Source: Opitutia bacterium
GTDB lineage: Bacteria > Verrucomicrobiota > Verrucomicrobiia > Opitutales > UBA953
Length of the DNA: 46,358 nucleotides
Assembly (NCBI GenBank): GCA_003569245.1
Contig: BGOM01000006.1
Location: 1 to 46,358, forward strand
Direction of reading: 5' to 3'
Shown here one piece after another: positions 8,151 through 17,779 of this stretch. The notes beneath the pieces are model-generated. The model had not been told where the DNA came from. It was given only the letters and a program-made list of their open reading frames with translations, and did not search any database. A program made the position numbers and the translations under genes. Position 1 is the stretch's first letter, and every line of letters starts with the position of its first letter.

Positions 8151-8777
8151 TCAAATGAGTCCCAACTGCATCTTCCCGTCCTCGGAGATCATGGTCTGGG
8201 TCCACGGCGGGTCCCAGACGATGTCCACGCGGGCCTGGTTGACGCCCGGGACACCTAGGACGCGGTTGCGCGCGTCCTCGGCGATGACCGGCCCCATCCC
8301 GCAGCCCGGAGCCGTCAAGGTCATGGCGACCACGACGCTGTGGCGGTCGGCGGAGCCTTCGAGCGGTTCCACCTTGAGCGAATAGACCAGGCCGAGGTCG
8401 ACGATGTTCACCGGGATCTCCGGGTCGAAGACCTTCTTGAGGCTCTCCCAGACGGCTTCCTCGCTCGGCTTGCCCGTGTGGCCGGGGTGCTCGGCGGTAC
8501 CGACGGAGCCGTAGGCGTCGGTCTTGCCTTCGTTCTCGGTGGCGTCCGTCGGGGCGGTCTCGCCGAGGGCGTCCGCGTCGCCGCCTTTGATGCGGAACAT
8601 CCCGCTGTCGCAGACGACGGTGAAGTTCCCGCCGAGGCGGTGTGTGATGGTGACCTTCGTGCCCGCGGGCAGCACGGCGGGCTCGCCCGCGGGGATCACG
8701 GTGGCGGCGACGTCGCGCGCGAGCACGCGGTCGTGGGGGCTCGGCGCGTGGCGGTGGCCGGTGGTGTCGTCGCTCAT
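8151..8777 (-). CDS. sufT: Fe-S cluster assembly protein SufT
   Basis: A 208-residue protein matching the SufT family (DUF59/MIP18 domain with an N-terminal extension). The N-terminal half (about 12-60) contains [19 protein letters not shown] and [12 protein letters not shown]. The DUF59 domain (about 100-205) carries the signature [15 protein letters not shown], the conserved cysteine in [11 protein letters not shown], and [10 protein letters not shown]. SufT-type proteins help mature or deliver Fe-S clusters in organisms using the SUF pathway. It starts two bases after the sufD stop codon, making it the last gene of the suf operon. An acidic insert between the two parts (about 68-98) looks like a linker. 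Confidence 0.9.
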   Translation of the reverse strand: MSDDTTGHRHAPSPHDRVLARDVAATVIPAGEPAVLPAGTKVTITHRLGGNFTVVCDSGMFRIKGGDADALGETAPTDATENEGKTDAYGSVGTAEHPGHTGKPSEEAVWESLKKVFDPEIPVNIVDLGLVYSLKVEPLEGSADRHSVVVAMTLTAPGCGMGPVIAEDARNRVLGVPGVNQARVDIVWDPPWTQTMISEDGKMQLGLI

Positions 8778-8779
8778 GG

Positions 8780-10105
8780 TCAGGCTTGGTGGAATTTCTC
8801 GCGGAGCATGCCGCGGACAGCCTCGGCGGCCTCGTCGTGGCCGACCTTGGCGAGGACTTCCTCGAGGAAGCCCTGGGCCAGCAGCTCCTGGGCGGCGGCC
8901 AGCGGGATGCCGCGGGCGCGCAGGTAGAAGAGCTCCTCCGGGGAGACCTGGCCGGTCGTGGCCCCGTGCGAGCACTTCACGTCGTTGGCCTCGATCTCGA
9001 GGCCGGGCAGGGAGTCGGCCTCGGCGTCGGGGGAGAGCAGGAGGTTGCGGTTGGTCTGGTAGGCGTCCGTGCGCTGGGCGTCGGGCGCGACCTTGATGAG
9101 GCCGGAGAAGATCGTGCGGGCCTTGCCCAGCAGCGCGTTCTTGAAGAGGAGGTCGGACTTCGCCTGGCCGGCGGTGTGGACCTGCAGCGTCCGCTGGTCG
9201 AACTCCTGCTCGCCGGCGGCGACGGAGATGCCGTAGAGGCGGACGTCCGCGCCGGCGCCGTCGAGGCGCACGGTGTTCTCGAGGCGGGCCCGGCGCGAGC
9301 CGACCGCCGCGTTGACGGAGCTGATGAGCGCGTCGCGTTCGCCGCAGGTGTTGTCGACCTGGAAGGACTGCGTGGCGGCACCCCAGGCCTGGACGGCGAG
9401 GCGATGGACCTGCGCGCCCGGGCCGGCGTGGATGTCGGCCGCGGAGATCGCGAGGGCGCGCTGGTCGGGACGGGCCGCGAGATGGAAGTCGTGCAGGGTG
9501 GCCTGCGCGCGTTCCCCGGCGATGACGAGGGCGTGCGGGAAGACGGCGACGCCCTCCGTGAGGGTCCAGGTGACGCTGACGAACGGCTGCTTCACCTCGA
9601 CGCCCTTGGGGACGTGGAGGACGTAGCCGGCGCGGAGCCAGGCCCGGTGCAGCGCGGCGAACTTGTCGCCCCCGAGCGTGACCGGATGCTTGAGGAGGTG
9701 GGCCTGCAGCAGGGCGGGGCGGGCGCGCACCGCGTCCTCCAGGGACTCGAAGACCACGCCCTGGGCGATCAGCTCGGGGGCGAGGGTCGGCTTGAGCACG
9801 CAATGGCCGTCGACATGGACGATCAGGCCGGCGGCGTCGCTGATGAGGCGGGAGCGGGCGATGAGGTCGGCCGCCTGCGCGGCCGTCGGGGCGGGGGCGG
9901 GCGCGTAGCCGTCGAGCGAGAGCGAGCGCGTGTCCGAGAAACGCCACTTCTCGTCGTCGCGGTGCGGCAACGGGAGGGACTGGAAGGTGTGCCAGCCCTG
10001 CTGGCGCAGGACGGCGAACCAATCCTGGGCGCGGAATTGCCCCGTCTCGGCGGACTGGCGGGCCGCGTCGAGGACGCCGGCGGGGGCGGGGGCGACGGCG
10101 GTCAT
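8780..10105 (-). CDS. sufD: Fe-S cluster assembly protein SufD
   Basis: A 441-residue SUF scaffold subunit that pairs with SufB and SufC in the SufBC2D complex. The N-terminal helical region ([25 protein letters not shown] is spread over about 31-57) is typical of SufD. The C-terminal beta-helix core includes [28 protein letters not shown] and the strongly conserved block [20 protein letters not shown]. The start ATG overlaps the stop of sufB (ATGA), which fixes the start and shows translational coupling. The cytosolic cysteine desulfurase (SufS) and SufE/SufU are not in this window. Confidence 0.93.
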   Translation of the reverse strand: MTAVAPAPAGVLDAARQSAETGQFRAQDWFAVLRQQGWHTFQSLPLPHRDDEKWRFSDTRSLSLDGYAPAPAPTAAQAADLIARSRLISDAAGLIVHVDGHCVLKPTLAPELIAQGVVFESLEDAVRARPALLQAHLLKHPVTLGGDKFAALHRAWLRAGYVLHVPKGVEVKQPFVSVTWTLTEGVAVFPHALVIAGERAQATLHDFHLAARPDQRALAISAADIHAGPGAQVHRLAVQAWGAATQSFQVDNTCGERDALISSVNAAVGSRRARLENTVRLDGAGADVRLYGISVAAGEQEFDQRTLQVHTAGQAKSDLLFKNALLGKARTIFSGLIKVAPDAQRTDAYQTNRNLLLSPDAEADSLPGLEIEANDVKCSHGATTGQVSPEELFYLRARGIPLAAAQELLAQGFLEEVLAKVGHDEAAEAVRGMLREKFHQA

Positions 10106-11529
10106 CCGACGGACCCTTCCATCTGCAGTTCGATGAGGCGCTTGAGCTCCACGGAGTATTCCATCGGGAACTCCTTCACCAGGTCGTTGACGAAGCCGTT
10201 CACCGCGAGGGACATCGCCTCGCCTTCGGAGAGGCCGCGCTGCATCATGTAGAAGATCTGCTCGGCCGAGACCTTCGAGACGCTGGCCTCGTGCTGCACG
10301 GAGTTCTTCCGGCCGCGCACGGAGATCGCGGGGTAGGTGTCGGTGCGGCTGTGCTCGTTGATGAGCAGCGCGTCGCACTCGGTGTTGTTGCGGCAGTTCT
10401 GCAGGGTCTTCGGGATGTGGACCAGACCGCGGTAGGTCGAGCGGCCGGCGCCCACGGAGATGGACTTCGCGATGATGTTCGAGGTCGTGTCGTCGGCCGC
10501 GTGGATCATCTTGGCGCCGGTGTCCTGGTGCTGGCCGTCGTTGGCCAGCGCGATGGAGAGCACCTCGCCGCGGGCGCGCTTGCCGCGCAGGATCACGCCG
10601 GGGTACTTCATCGTCAGGCGCGAGCCGATGTTGCAGTCGATCCAGCGCACCTCGGCGTCCTCCTCGGCCATGCCGCGCTTGGTCACGAGGTTGAAGACGT
10701 TGGCCGACCAGTTCTGGACGGTCACGTACTGGATCTTCGCGCCCTTGAGCGCGACCAGCTCGACGACGGCGGAGTGGAGGGTGGCGGTCTCGAACTTGGG
10801 GGCCGTGCAGCCTTCCATGTAGGTGACCTCGGCGCCCTCGTCGGCGATGATGAGGGTGCGCTCGAACTGGCCGAAGTTCTCGGCGTTGATGCGGAAGTAG
10901 GCCTGCAGGGGCTGGGCGACCTTCACGCCCTTGGGGACGTAGATGAAGGAGCCGCCGGAGAAGACCGCGGAGTTGAGGGCGGCGAACTTGTTGTCGCCGG
11001 CCGGGATGACCTTGCCGAAATACTTGCGGAAGATCTCCGGGTGGTCGCGGAGGCCCTCGGTCGGGCCGCAGAAGATGACGCCGAGCTTCTCGAGCTCGTC
11101 CTTCATGCGGGAGTAGACCGCCTCGGAGTCGAACTGCGCCTCGACGCCGGCGAGGAACTTGCGCTCGGACTCGGGGATGCCGAGACGCTCGAAGGTCTGC
11201 TTCACGTCGTCGGGGACCTCTTCCCAGGTGCGCACGGGCTTCTGCCCCTTCGACAGGTAGTAGCGGATGTCGTCGAACCGGATGTTGTCGAGGTCCGCGG
11301 TGGCCCAGTGCGTGGGCATCGGCAGGGATTCGAAGATCTTGAGCGCCTTCTGGCGGAACTCGCGGATCCACTCCTCCTCGCCCTTGACCTTCGCGATGTA
11401 GTCGACGGTCGCCGGGGTCAGCCCCACGCCCGCGTCGAAGGCGTAGTTCTCCTCGTACTTGAAGTCGCCTTTGGAGCGATCGACCTCGATCGCCGCGCGC
11501 TGCGCTTCCTCCTGGTCGGGTTCGGCCAT
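10102..11529 (-). CDS. sufB: Fe-S cluster assembly protein SufB
   Basis: A 475-residue SufB, the scaffold subunit on which nascent [4Fe-4S] clusters form. Family hallmarks are [20 protein letters not shown] near the N-terminus, [62 protein letters not shown] and [14 protein letters not shown] with the conserved cysteine of the SufB core, then [20 protein letters not shown]. Length is usual. It begins four bases after the sufC stop and overlaps sufD by four bases at its end, so it is part of a tightly packed operon. Confidence 0.96.
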   Translation of the reverse strand: MAEPDQEEAQRAAIEVDRSKGDFKYEENYAFDAGVGLTPATVDYIAKVKGEEEWIREFRQKALKIFESLPMPTHWATADLDNIRFDDIRYYLSKGQKPVRTWEEVPDDVKQTFERLGIPESERKFLAGVEAQFDSEAVYSRMKDELEKLGVIFCGPTEGLRDHPEIFRKYFGKVIPAGDNKFAALNSAVFSGGSFIYVPKGVKVAQPLQAYFRINAENFGQFERTLIIADEGAEVTYMEGCTAPKFETATLHSAVVELVALKGAKIQYVTVQNWSANVFNLVTKRGMAEEDAEVRWIDCNIGSRLTMKYPGVILRGKRARGEVLSIALANDGQHQDTGAKMIHAADDTTSNIIAKSISVGAGRSTYRGLVHIPKTLQNCRNNTECDALLINEHSRTDTYPAISVRGRKNSVQHEASVSKVSAEQIFYMMQRGLSEGEAMSLAVNGFVNDLVKEFPMEYSVELKRLIELQMEGSVG

Positions 11530-11533
11530 GGTC

Positions 11534-12292
11534 TCAGGCGTGGGCGAGTTCGGCCTTCACCCAATCGTAGCCCTTGGCCTCGAGCTCGAGGGCGAGTTCC
11601 TTGGGCCCGCTGTGGACGATGCGGCCGTCCCACATGATGTGGACGCGGTCCGGGACGATGTAGTCCAGCAGACGCTGGTAGTGGGTGATCACGCAGAAGC
11701 CCGTGGCGGGGCCGCGCAGGGCGTTGACGCCCTCGGAGACGATGCGGAGCGCGTCGATGTCGAGGCCGGAGTCGGTCTCGTCCAGCACGGCGTACTTCGG
11801 CTTGAGCATCATCAGCTGCAGGATCTCGCAGCGCTTCTTCTCGCCGCCGGAGAAGCCCTCGTTGACGAAGCGGGCGGTGAACTTGCGGTCCATCTTGAGG
11901 GCATCCATCTTCGCGTAGAGCTCGGCGTAGTAGGCCTTGGCGTCGAAGGGCGCGCCCTTCGGCTGGCGGGCGACGAGCGCGGCGCGGATGAAGTTCGCGA
12001 TGGTCACGCCCGGGATCTCGCTCGGGTACTGGAAGGCGAGGAAGAGGCCGGCGCGCGCGATGGCGTCCGGTTCCTGGCCGAGCAGTTCCTGCCCGTCGAG
12101 GAGCGCGGAGCCGGAGTGCACCGCGTAGTCGGGATGGCCGGCGAGCACCTTGGCGAGGGTGCTCTTGCCGGTGCCGTTCGGCCCCATGATGGCGTGGACC
12201 TCGCCTTTCGGGATGGTCAGGCAGAAGTCCTTCAGGATCGGGCGGTCGCCGATCGAGGCGTTCAGGTTCTTGATGACAAGATGGTCGGGCAT
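11534..12292 (-). CDS. sufC: Fe-S cluster assembly ATPase SufC
   Basis: A 252-residue ABC-type ATPase that drives conformational change in the SufBC2D scaffold. Walker A is GPNGTGKST, the signature motif is [12 protein letters not shown], and Walker B is [17 protein letters not shown], the usual SufC version. The H-loop histidine is in [14 protein letters not shown] set the start at 12292 ([10 protein letters not shown]) because that matches family N-termini; an in-frame ATG five codons upstream (12307) would overlap the end of the fur-like gene by four bases and is less likely. Leader: CACCC ... CCGCC then ATG. Confidence 0.95.
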   Translation of the reverse strand: MPDHLVIKNLNASIGDRPILKDFCLTIPKGEVHAIMGPNGTGKSTLAKVLAGHPDYAVHSGSALLDGQELLGQEPDAIARAGLFLAFQYPSEIPGVTIANFIRAALVARQPKGAPFDAKAYYAELYAKMDALKMDRKFTARFVNEGFSGGEKKRCEILQLMMLKPKYAVLDETDSGLDIDALRIVSEGVNALRGPATGFCVITHYQRLLDYIVPDRVHIMWDGRIVHSGPKELALELEAKGYDWVKAELAHA

Positions 12293-12303
12293 GGCGGAAG
12301 GAT

Positions 12304-12753
12304 TCAAAGGGTGGGGTGGGCGTCGCCGCCCTGGGCGCGGCCGAGGAAGCTGATCTCGATCGCCTCGGAGTCGAAACCGGGCGGGAGGATCGAGCGCAGG
12401 CTCTGCAGGATGGCGGGGGGCAGTTCGATGTCGTGGACGCGCCCGGTGGCGGCGTCGCGGAAGTGCGCGTGCGGGGCGAGGTTCGGGCAGTAGCGGGTGG
12501 ACTCGCGTTCGTGATTCACCTGGCGGACCAGCCCGCAGCCCACGAAGGTCTCGAGGCAGTTGTAGACGGTGGCGAGGGAAAGGCCGGGCATGGATTCGCG
12601 GGCGCGCTGGAAGACCTCATCGACGGTCGGGTGGTCGCGCTTGGAGAGGAGGACGGCGAAGACGACCTCGCGCTGGGGGGTGACCTTCTGGCCGCTCTTG
12701 GCGAGGGACTCTTGGAGATTTTCCCGGTCGTGCTCAGTGAGATTTTGAATCAT
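12304..12753 (-). CDS. Fur-family regulator heading the suf operon (lacks CxxC, carries Cys-Pro)
   Basis: A 149-residue Fur-superfamily protein. The winged-helix part (1-85) has [20 protein letters not shown] and [12 protein letters not shown]. It can be aligned by eye to B. subtilis PerR without gaps around the metal sites: PerR H37, H91, H93 and D104 correspond to H41, H95, H97 and D108. The PerR zinc CxxC becomes D100-A-A-T103, and PerR D85 becomes C89, within a Cys-Pro pair (RYCPN). So the structural zinc site is missing and the regulatory site has gained a cysteine. Loss of CxxC and Cys-Pro haem motifs are features known from Irr proteins, but equivalence is inference. It is the first gene of the suf operon (11 bp before sufC). 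Start chosen at 12753; the frame is open further upstream to 12858 but without family-like sequence. Confidence 0.85.
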   Translation of the reverse strand: MIQNLTEHDRENLQESLAKSGQKVTPQREVVFAVLLSKRDHPTVDEVFQRARESMPGLSLATVYNCLETFVGCGLVRQVNHERESTRYCPNLAPHAHFRDAATGRVHDIELPPAILQSLRSILPPGFDSEAIEISFLGRAQGGDAHPTL

Positions 12754-12759
12754 TCTAAA
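12743..12759 (-). promoter_or_regulatory. Fur-family 7-1-7 type operator over the fur-like start codon
   Basis: On the minus strand the 17 bases read TTTAGAATGATTCAAAA. The two halves, TTTAGAAT and ATTCAAAA, are inverted repeats with one mismatch around a central G. This is the geometry of Fur/PerR boxes and close to the Irr control element (TTTAGAA-N3-TTCTAAA) as I recall it. The ATG of the fur-like gene lies inside the box, so binding would block its own operon. A direct repeat CTCATTCC lies just upstream. Confidence 0.6.
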
Positions 12760-12899
12760 CAGGGAATGAGTTGGAATGAGACTGAGGTGCAATAAGAAAC
12801 GGTGAAAAAGGGGTCGTTTGCGCGTTTTTCTCAGGCTGACGGTGATTGGCTGGAACAAGCAGGCTTTAAGTACCTCTCATTCATCTGTTTATATCCTGC

Positions 12900-14234
12900 A
12901 TGGCCTGGTGTCGCCCCATCCTTATCCTGATGCTCTTCGGCTGGTTTACCCCCCGGGTGTACGCCGCCCCTCCCTCGGTGCTGGAGGTCGACAAGGTCTG
13001 GTCCGGCCATCCCGTCGGTTTCGCCCTCCTGACCGCCCCGCCTTTCCAGTATGTGGCCTACTACGATGCGGAGCGGCGGATGACCGTCGCCCAGCGTCGG
13101 CTGGACTCCGACCGGTGGTCGTACCAACGGCTACCGAGCACGTTAGGCTGGGATTCGCACAACGCGGTGACGCTGGCCTTGGATCGGGCCGGTCAGCTGC
13201 ACGTCGCCGGCAACATGCACGGGACGCCGCTGACGTACTTTCGCACGACTAAGGTCGGTGACCTCGCCACGCTGACGGCGGCGCCGATGACCGGTGAGCG
13301 CGAGCAGCGCGTGACCTACCCGGTCTTCCTCAAGGACCGCGCCGGGCGGCTGGTCTTCCGGTACCGCGATGGCGGCAGCGGGCGCGGCGACGACCTGTGC
13401 AACGTGTTCGATGAGGCCACCGGGAAATGGGCCCGCCTGCTGGCGACGCCGCTCACCGACGGCGAGGGCCAGCGGAACGCTTACTGCACGCCGCCGCTGC
13501 TCGGTCCGGACGGCTTCTTCCACATGGCCTGGGTCTGGCGGGACACGCCCGACTGCGCCTCCAACCATGACCTGAGCTACGCGAAGTCGGCGGACCTGGC
13601 CCGCTGGCTTGATTCGGCCGGTCGGGAACTGGCCTTGCCGCTCACCCTGCGGACCGGCGAGGTCGTCGACCCGGTGCCGCCCAAGGGCGGGCTCATCAAC
13701 CCCAACGTCCAGGTCGGCTTCGACACGCGGGCGCGGGCGATCCTGACTTATCATAAATATGATGAGGCCGGCGACCTGCAGGTCTACGCGGCCCGCCGCG
13801 AGGACGACGGCTGGACGATCGTCCAGGTGAGCGACTGGCGAGGCTACCGCTGGGAGTTCGGCGGCGCCGGCACGGTGGTCATGGAGGTCGCCGTGGGCGC
13901 GGTGGAGCCGATCGGCGACGGCCGGCTGCTGCTCAGCTACCGCTACCCCGGGGGCGCGGGCACCTGGGTGCTCGATGAGCCGACCTTGCGGCCGATCCCT
14001 GGCGCCCGCCCGCCCGACCGCCCCGCCCCGCGTTTCCCGGAAGCGTCGCTGCGCGTCGCCGCCGCCTTCCCGGGGATGGGCTTGCGCCAGGCCGACGATG
14101 CCGGCGCCGCGGAAGATGGGGCGACGTACCGGCTGGTCTGGGAAACCCTCGACGCTAACCGCGACCTCCCGCGGCCCGCTCCTTGGCCGGCGCCGTCGGT
14201 GCTGCGTCTGGTGCGCGGGGAACTTCCGAAGTAA
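12900..14234 (+). CDS. Secreted BNR-repeat (BNR_4) beta-propeller protein, possible polysaccharide lyase
   Basis: A 444-residue exported protein with signal peptide ending VYAAP (about residue 22). The sequence shows repeated propeller blades (LALDRAGQLHVAGNMHG, PLLGPDGFFHMAWVWRD, QVGFDTRARAILTYHKY) typical of the BNR_4 family (PF15892), which includes ulvan lyases of the PL24/PL25 type. Two histidines in the expected blade positions, H87 (WDSHNAV) and H107 (GNMHGTP), and a nearby Y113 are spaced much as the catalytic histidines of such lyases, but this is by-eye comparison. It is a single gene, divergent from the suf operon and convergent with the LON-domain gene, whose stop is two bases away. 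It could also be a sialidase-like binding protein with no catalysis. Confidence 0.75.
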   Translation: MAWCRPILILMLFGWFTPRVYAAPPSVLEVDKVWSGHPVGFALLTAPPFQYVAYYDAERRMTVAQRRLDSDRWSYQRLPSTLGWDSHNAVTLALDRAGQLHVAGNMHGTPLTYFRTTKVGDLATLTAAPMTGEREQRVTYPVFLKDRAGRLVFRYRDGGSGRGDDLCNVFDEATGKWARLLATPLTDGEGQRNAYCTPPLLGPDGFFHMAWVWRDTPDCASNHDLSYAKSADLARWLDSAGRELALPLTLRTGEVVDPVPPKGGLINPNVQVGFDTRARAILTYHKYDEAGDLQVYAARREDDGWTIVQVSDWRGYRWEFGGAGTVVMEVAVGAVEPIGDGRLLLSYRYPGGAGTWVLDEPTLRPIPGARPPDRPAPRFPEASLRVAAAFPGMGLRQADDAGAAEDGATYRLVWETLDANRDLPRPAPWPAPSVLRLVRGELPK

Positions 14235-14236
14235 CC

Positions 14237-14899
14237 TCAGTTCATCCCCGGCTCCGACGTCCGGTCGCCCAGGTCGTCGATCGCGCGTCGCGCCTCGAGG
14301 CGCGCCAGTTCGTCCGCCACGGCGCGGAGGCGACGTTCCTGGGAGAGGCATTCGAGCAGCGTGCGCCGGACCGAGGGCTCCTCGACCAGGTGGCCCGCGG
14401 CGGCGTCGGCCAAGGCACCCGGTTGGTTGGTCAGGCCGCGCAGTCGGTCCAGCAGGGGTTGGGCGTCGGCACCCAGATCGCCGACCAGGCGCTCGGAGAG
14501 GGCGAGGATCCGGGCGACTTCCCGCATGGTCTCGGCGGCCGGCGCCAGCGCCTCATCGACCACCGGGGCGATCTCGATCCGCGGGTAGGGGGTGCGGCGT
14601 TGGACCTTGATCACGCGCGCGCGGCGCAGTCCTTCGAGCACCAGGTGCGAAGTGCCATCGGCCAGTTCGACGTGCCCGACGATGCGACCCACGCACGTGA
14701 AGGGGCAGGGCGGTTCGTCGTTCTCCGGCGAGAGGCTTTCCTCGTCGAGCTGCGACACCGCGAACATCCGGTTGCCCGCGAGCGCGTCCTTGAGCATCTT
14801 GCGGTAGCGCGGCTCGAAGATGCGCAAAGGCAGCAGCTGCTGCGGGAGCAGGACGCAGTGGCCGAGGGTCATGACCGGGACGACGACGGTGGGGACCAT
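14237..14899 (-). CDS. LON substrate-binding domain protein
   Basis: A 220-residue cytosolic protein matching the N-terminal substrate-binding domain of Lon proteases (PF02190) without the ATPase or protease parts. Visible signatures are the N-terminal strand VPVMTLGHCVLLPQQLLPLRIFEPRYRKML, here split as LGHCVLLPQQ and LRIFEPRYRKML, then CVGRIVGHVELADGTSHLVL and LRRARVIKVQRRTPYP. The C-terminal 90 residues are helical. Stand-alone LON-domain proteins are widespread; their role is unclear, perhaps in protein quality control. Its stop is two bases from that of the convergent BNR gene. An insert SLSPENDEPPCPF replaces the usual short loop. Confidence 0.88.
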   Translation of the reverse strand: MVPTVVVPVMTLGHCVLLPQQLLPLRIFEPRYRKMLKDALAGNRMFAVSQLDEESLSPENDEPPCPFTCVGRIVGHVELADGTSHLVLEGLRRARVIKVQRRTPYPRIEIAPVVDEALAPAAETMREVARILALSERLVGDLGADAQPLLDRLRGLTNQPGALADAAAGHLVEEPSVRRTLLECLSQERRLRAVADELARLEARRAIDDLGDRTSEPGMN

Positions 14900-14954
14900 G
14901 CCGTCAAGTTGGGCAGGTCCGTCGTCGCCGCAAGCGGCGCACCGCTTTTCCGGC

Positions 14955-15995
<1,041 letters not shown>

Positions 15996-16032
15996 TAAGG
16001 GGGAGAACAGGCAGAGGACGAGTGCGGATTAT

Positions 16033-16224
16033 GGGGTAGAGTGCAGGATCGAGTACAGAGGGCTGGATCGAGTGCTGAATCGAATGGAGAATACAAAAGG
16101 TAACGGGGGAGGGAGGGTGACATCTCCGGCCTTCATGTAACCTCGACCCAACCCTCGACCCAACCCTCGACTCAATCATCGACTCAGCACTCGATCCAGC
16201 ACTCGACTCCGCACTCTACACCCC
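16033..16224. repeat. Long imperfect inverted repeat built from 12-base words
   Basis: Arms 16033-16088 and 16171-16224 pair over about 55 bases with a few mismatches and one short insertion. Both arms are made of variants of the word CACTCGACTCAG or its complement. The right arm ends one base before the stop codon of the minus-strand HhH gene, so in that transcript the structure begins directly behind the stop. There is no T run. It fills almost the whole 230-bp gap between two genes. Confidence 0.75.
16140..16217. repeat. 12-bp tandem repeat, about 6.5 degenerate units
   Basis: Units in order are ACCTCGACCCAA, CCCTCGACCCAA, CCCTCGACTCAA, TCATCGACTCAG, CACTCGATCCAG, CACTCGACTCCG and the start of a seventh, CACTCT. 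The array forms the right arm and flank of the hairpin at 16033-16224. Two more units of the same family occur near 39842-39866. Confidence 0.85.
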
Positions 16225-16225
16225 C

Positions 16226-16519
16226 TCACTGCCACTGATCCAGGAACAGTTTCTTGGGGTCGGGTTTTTCCGCCTCGGCAAAGTAGACGGCCATGCGCAG
16301 GGCAGGCAGGTAATGCGCGGGCGGCGGAGTCTTGGTCCGGGCCTTGATCTCGGCCAGCAGGCTCTCGGGGGAGCGTCCGGCTAGTTGGTCGATGCGCACG
16401 TACCCGGCGTCGAGCAGGTCGCGGGCGACCTCCACCGGGAAGCGCGTGATGCGCATGAACGGGCTGCAGACGGCCGCGCGTCGCCGCTCGGCCGCCCGTT
16501 CTCGCGCCGCCTCGTCCAC
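16226..16519 (-). CDS. Helix-hairpin-helix protein, Cdd1-like
   Basis: A 97-residue protein. The central part resembles the helix-hairpin-helix domain of the 'pathogenicity locus' Cdd1 family (PF11731): ITRFPVEVARDLLDAGYV, then IDQLAGRSPESLLAEIKAR, and a last helix LPALRMAVYFAEAE. Function is unknown for the family; HhH domains usually bind nucleic acid. The start codon lies two bases after the leuB stop, so it is probably translated from the leuB transcript. The N-terminal 20 residues are Arg/Ala rich. Its stop abuts the long inverted repeat. Confidence 0.7.
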   Translation of the reverse strand: MDEAARERAAERRRAAVCSPFMRITRFPVEVARDLLDAGYVRIDQLAGRSPESLLAEIKARTKTPPPAHYLPALRMAVYFAEAEKPDPKKLFLDQWQ

Positions 16520-16521
16520 GC

Positions 16522-17616
16522 TCAGAGGCGGGCGAGGATCGCCGCGCCCATGGCCTTGGTGCCCACGGCCTGGCCGCCGCCGGCGATATCCGCGGTGCGG
16601 ATGCCTTCGGCGATGGTCTTCTCGACCGCGAGCTCGATGGCCTTCGCTTCGGCTTCGAGGCCGAAGGAATGGCGGAGCATCAGGGCGGCGGAAAGGATCT
16701 GGGCGCAGGGGTTGGCCTTGTCCTGGCCGGCGATGTCGGGGGCGGTGCCGCCCGAGGGCTCGTAGAGGCCGTAGCCGTAGCCGTGGCGGTTGCGGTTCGC
16801 GCCGAGGGAGGCGGAGGCCATCATGCCGAGCGAGCCGCAGATCACGGCCATCTCGTCGGACAGGATGTCGCCGAACATGTTCTCGGTGAGGAGGACGTCG
16901 AACTGCGCCGGCTTGAGGACGAGCTGCATGGCGGCGTTGTCGATGTACATCACGGTGAGGGCGATGTCGGGCGCGGTGGCCTTGATCCGTTCGGCGACGA
17001 CCTTGCGCCAGAGGACGGACGTCTGGAGGACGTTGGCCTTGTCGACGAGGGTGATGTGCTTGCGGCGGGCGCGGGCGGTGGCGATGGCGACGTCCGTGAT
17101 GCGTTCGATCTCCGACTTGCGGTAGACCATGGTGTCGATGGCCTCGATGTCGCCGCCGGCGAGGTCCGTGGTGGACTTGGGGCCAAAGTAGAGGCCGCCG
17201 GTGAGCTCGCGGATGCAGACCATGTCGACGCCGTTCGGGATGCGGTCCGGGCGGATCGGGGAGGTATCGATGAGGTTCTTCAGCAGCAGGCCGGGGCGGA
17301 CGTTGGCGTAGAGCGTGAAGTGCTTGCGCAGGGGCAGCAGGGAGGCGCGCTCAGGCTGCTCGGCCGGGGGCAGCTTCTCCCACTTCGGGCCGCCGACGGA
17401 GCCGAAGAGGATGGCGTCCGCGGCGCGGCAGGCCTCGAGGGTCGAGTCCGGCAGGGCCTTGCCATGGTGGTCGATCCCGGCGCCGCCCACGTCGTGGGTG
17501 GAGTGCTCGAGGGTATGGCCCGACTTCTTCAGGACGGCCTCGAGGACGGGCAGGGCGGCGGCCATGACTTCGGGGCCGATGTAATCGCCAGGCAGGACAG
17601 CAATCTTCAGGTGCAT
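16522..17616 (-). CDS. leuB: 3-isopropylmalate dehydrogenase
   Basis: A 364-residue NAD-dependent enzyme that oxidises and decarboxylates 3-isopropylmalate in leucine synthesis. Motifs: KIAVLPGDYIGPEVM at the N-terminus, ILFGSVGGPKWEKLP, substrate arginines in YANVRPGLLLKN and VCIRELTGGLYFG, the metal site MFGDILSDEMAVICGSLGMM, and the NAD-binding segment EPSGGTAPDIAGQDKANP. Length is usual. The downstream HhH gene follows after two bases. leuA is 22 kb away on the same strand (39884-41545), and leuC and leuD are not in the window. The leader is CTCCCCGCTCTCTCCCCT, with no SD. Confidence 0.96.
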   Translation of the reverse strand: MHLKIAVLPGDYIGPEVMAAALPVLEAVLKKSGHTLEHSTHDVGGAGIDHHGKALPDSTLEACRAADAILFGSVGGPKWEKLPPAEQPERASLLPLRKHFTLYANVRPGLLLKNLIDTSPIRPDRIPNGVDMVCIRELTGGLYFGPKSTTDLAGGDIEAIDTMVYRKSEIERITDVAIATARARRKHITLVDKANVLQTSVLWRKVVAERIKATAPDIALTVMYIDNAAMQLVLKPAQFDVLLTENMFGDILSDEMAVICGSLGMMASASLGANRNRHGYGYGLYEPSGGTAPDIAGQDKANPCAQILSAALMLRHSFGLEAEAKAIELAVEKTIAEGIRTADIAGGGQAVGTKAMGAAILARL

Positions 17617-17779
17617 AGGGGAGAGAGCGGGGAGTAAAGATGAACGGCGGCGCGGAGGGCAAGGAGAAGCGAGGGGTACGTCCGCCTAAATGGCGCTTTT
17701 TGACCCGCGGTTTCCGTCGCGAAGGGTTGCCCTGCCGCGGTCGCGGTCTTTTGAATGTCCGTCCCTCTCCTGACCCAAC

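Noticed and set aside
8780..11371. An open frame running from inside sufB through sufD
   Set aside because: Only the part from ATG 10105 is SufD; upstream of that it is the wrong frame of sufB.
16140..16217. Tandem repeats as a possible CRISPR array
   Set aside because: Units are 12 bp, contiguous and degenerate, with no spacers and no cas genes nearby.
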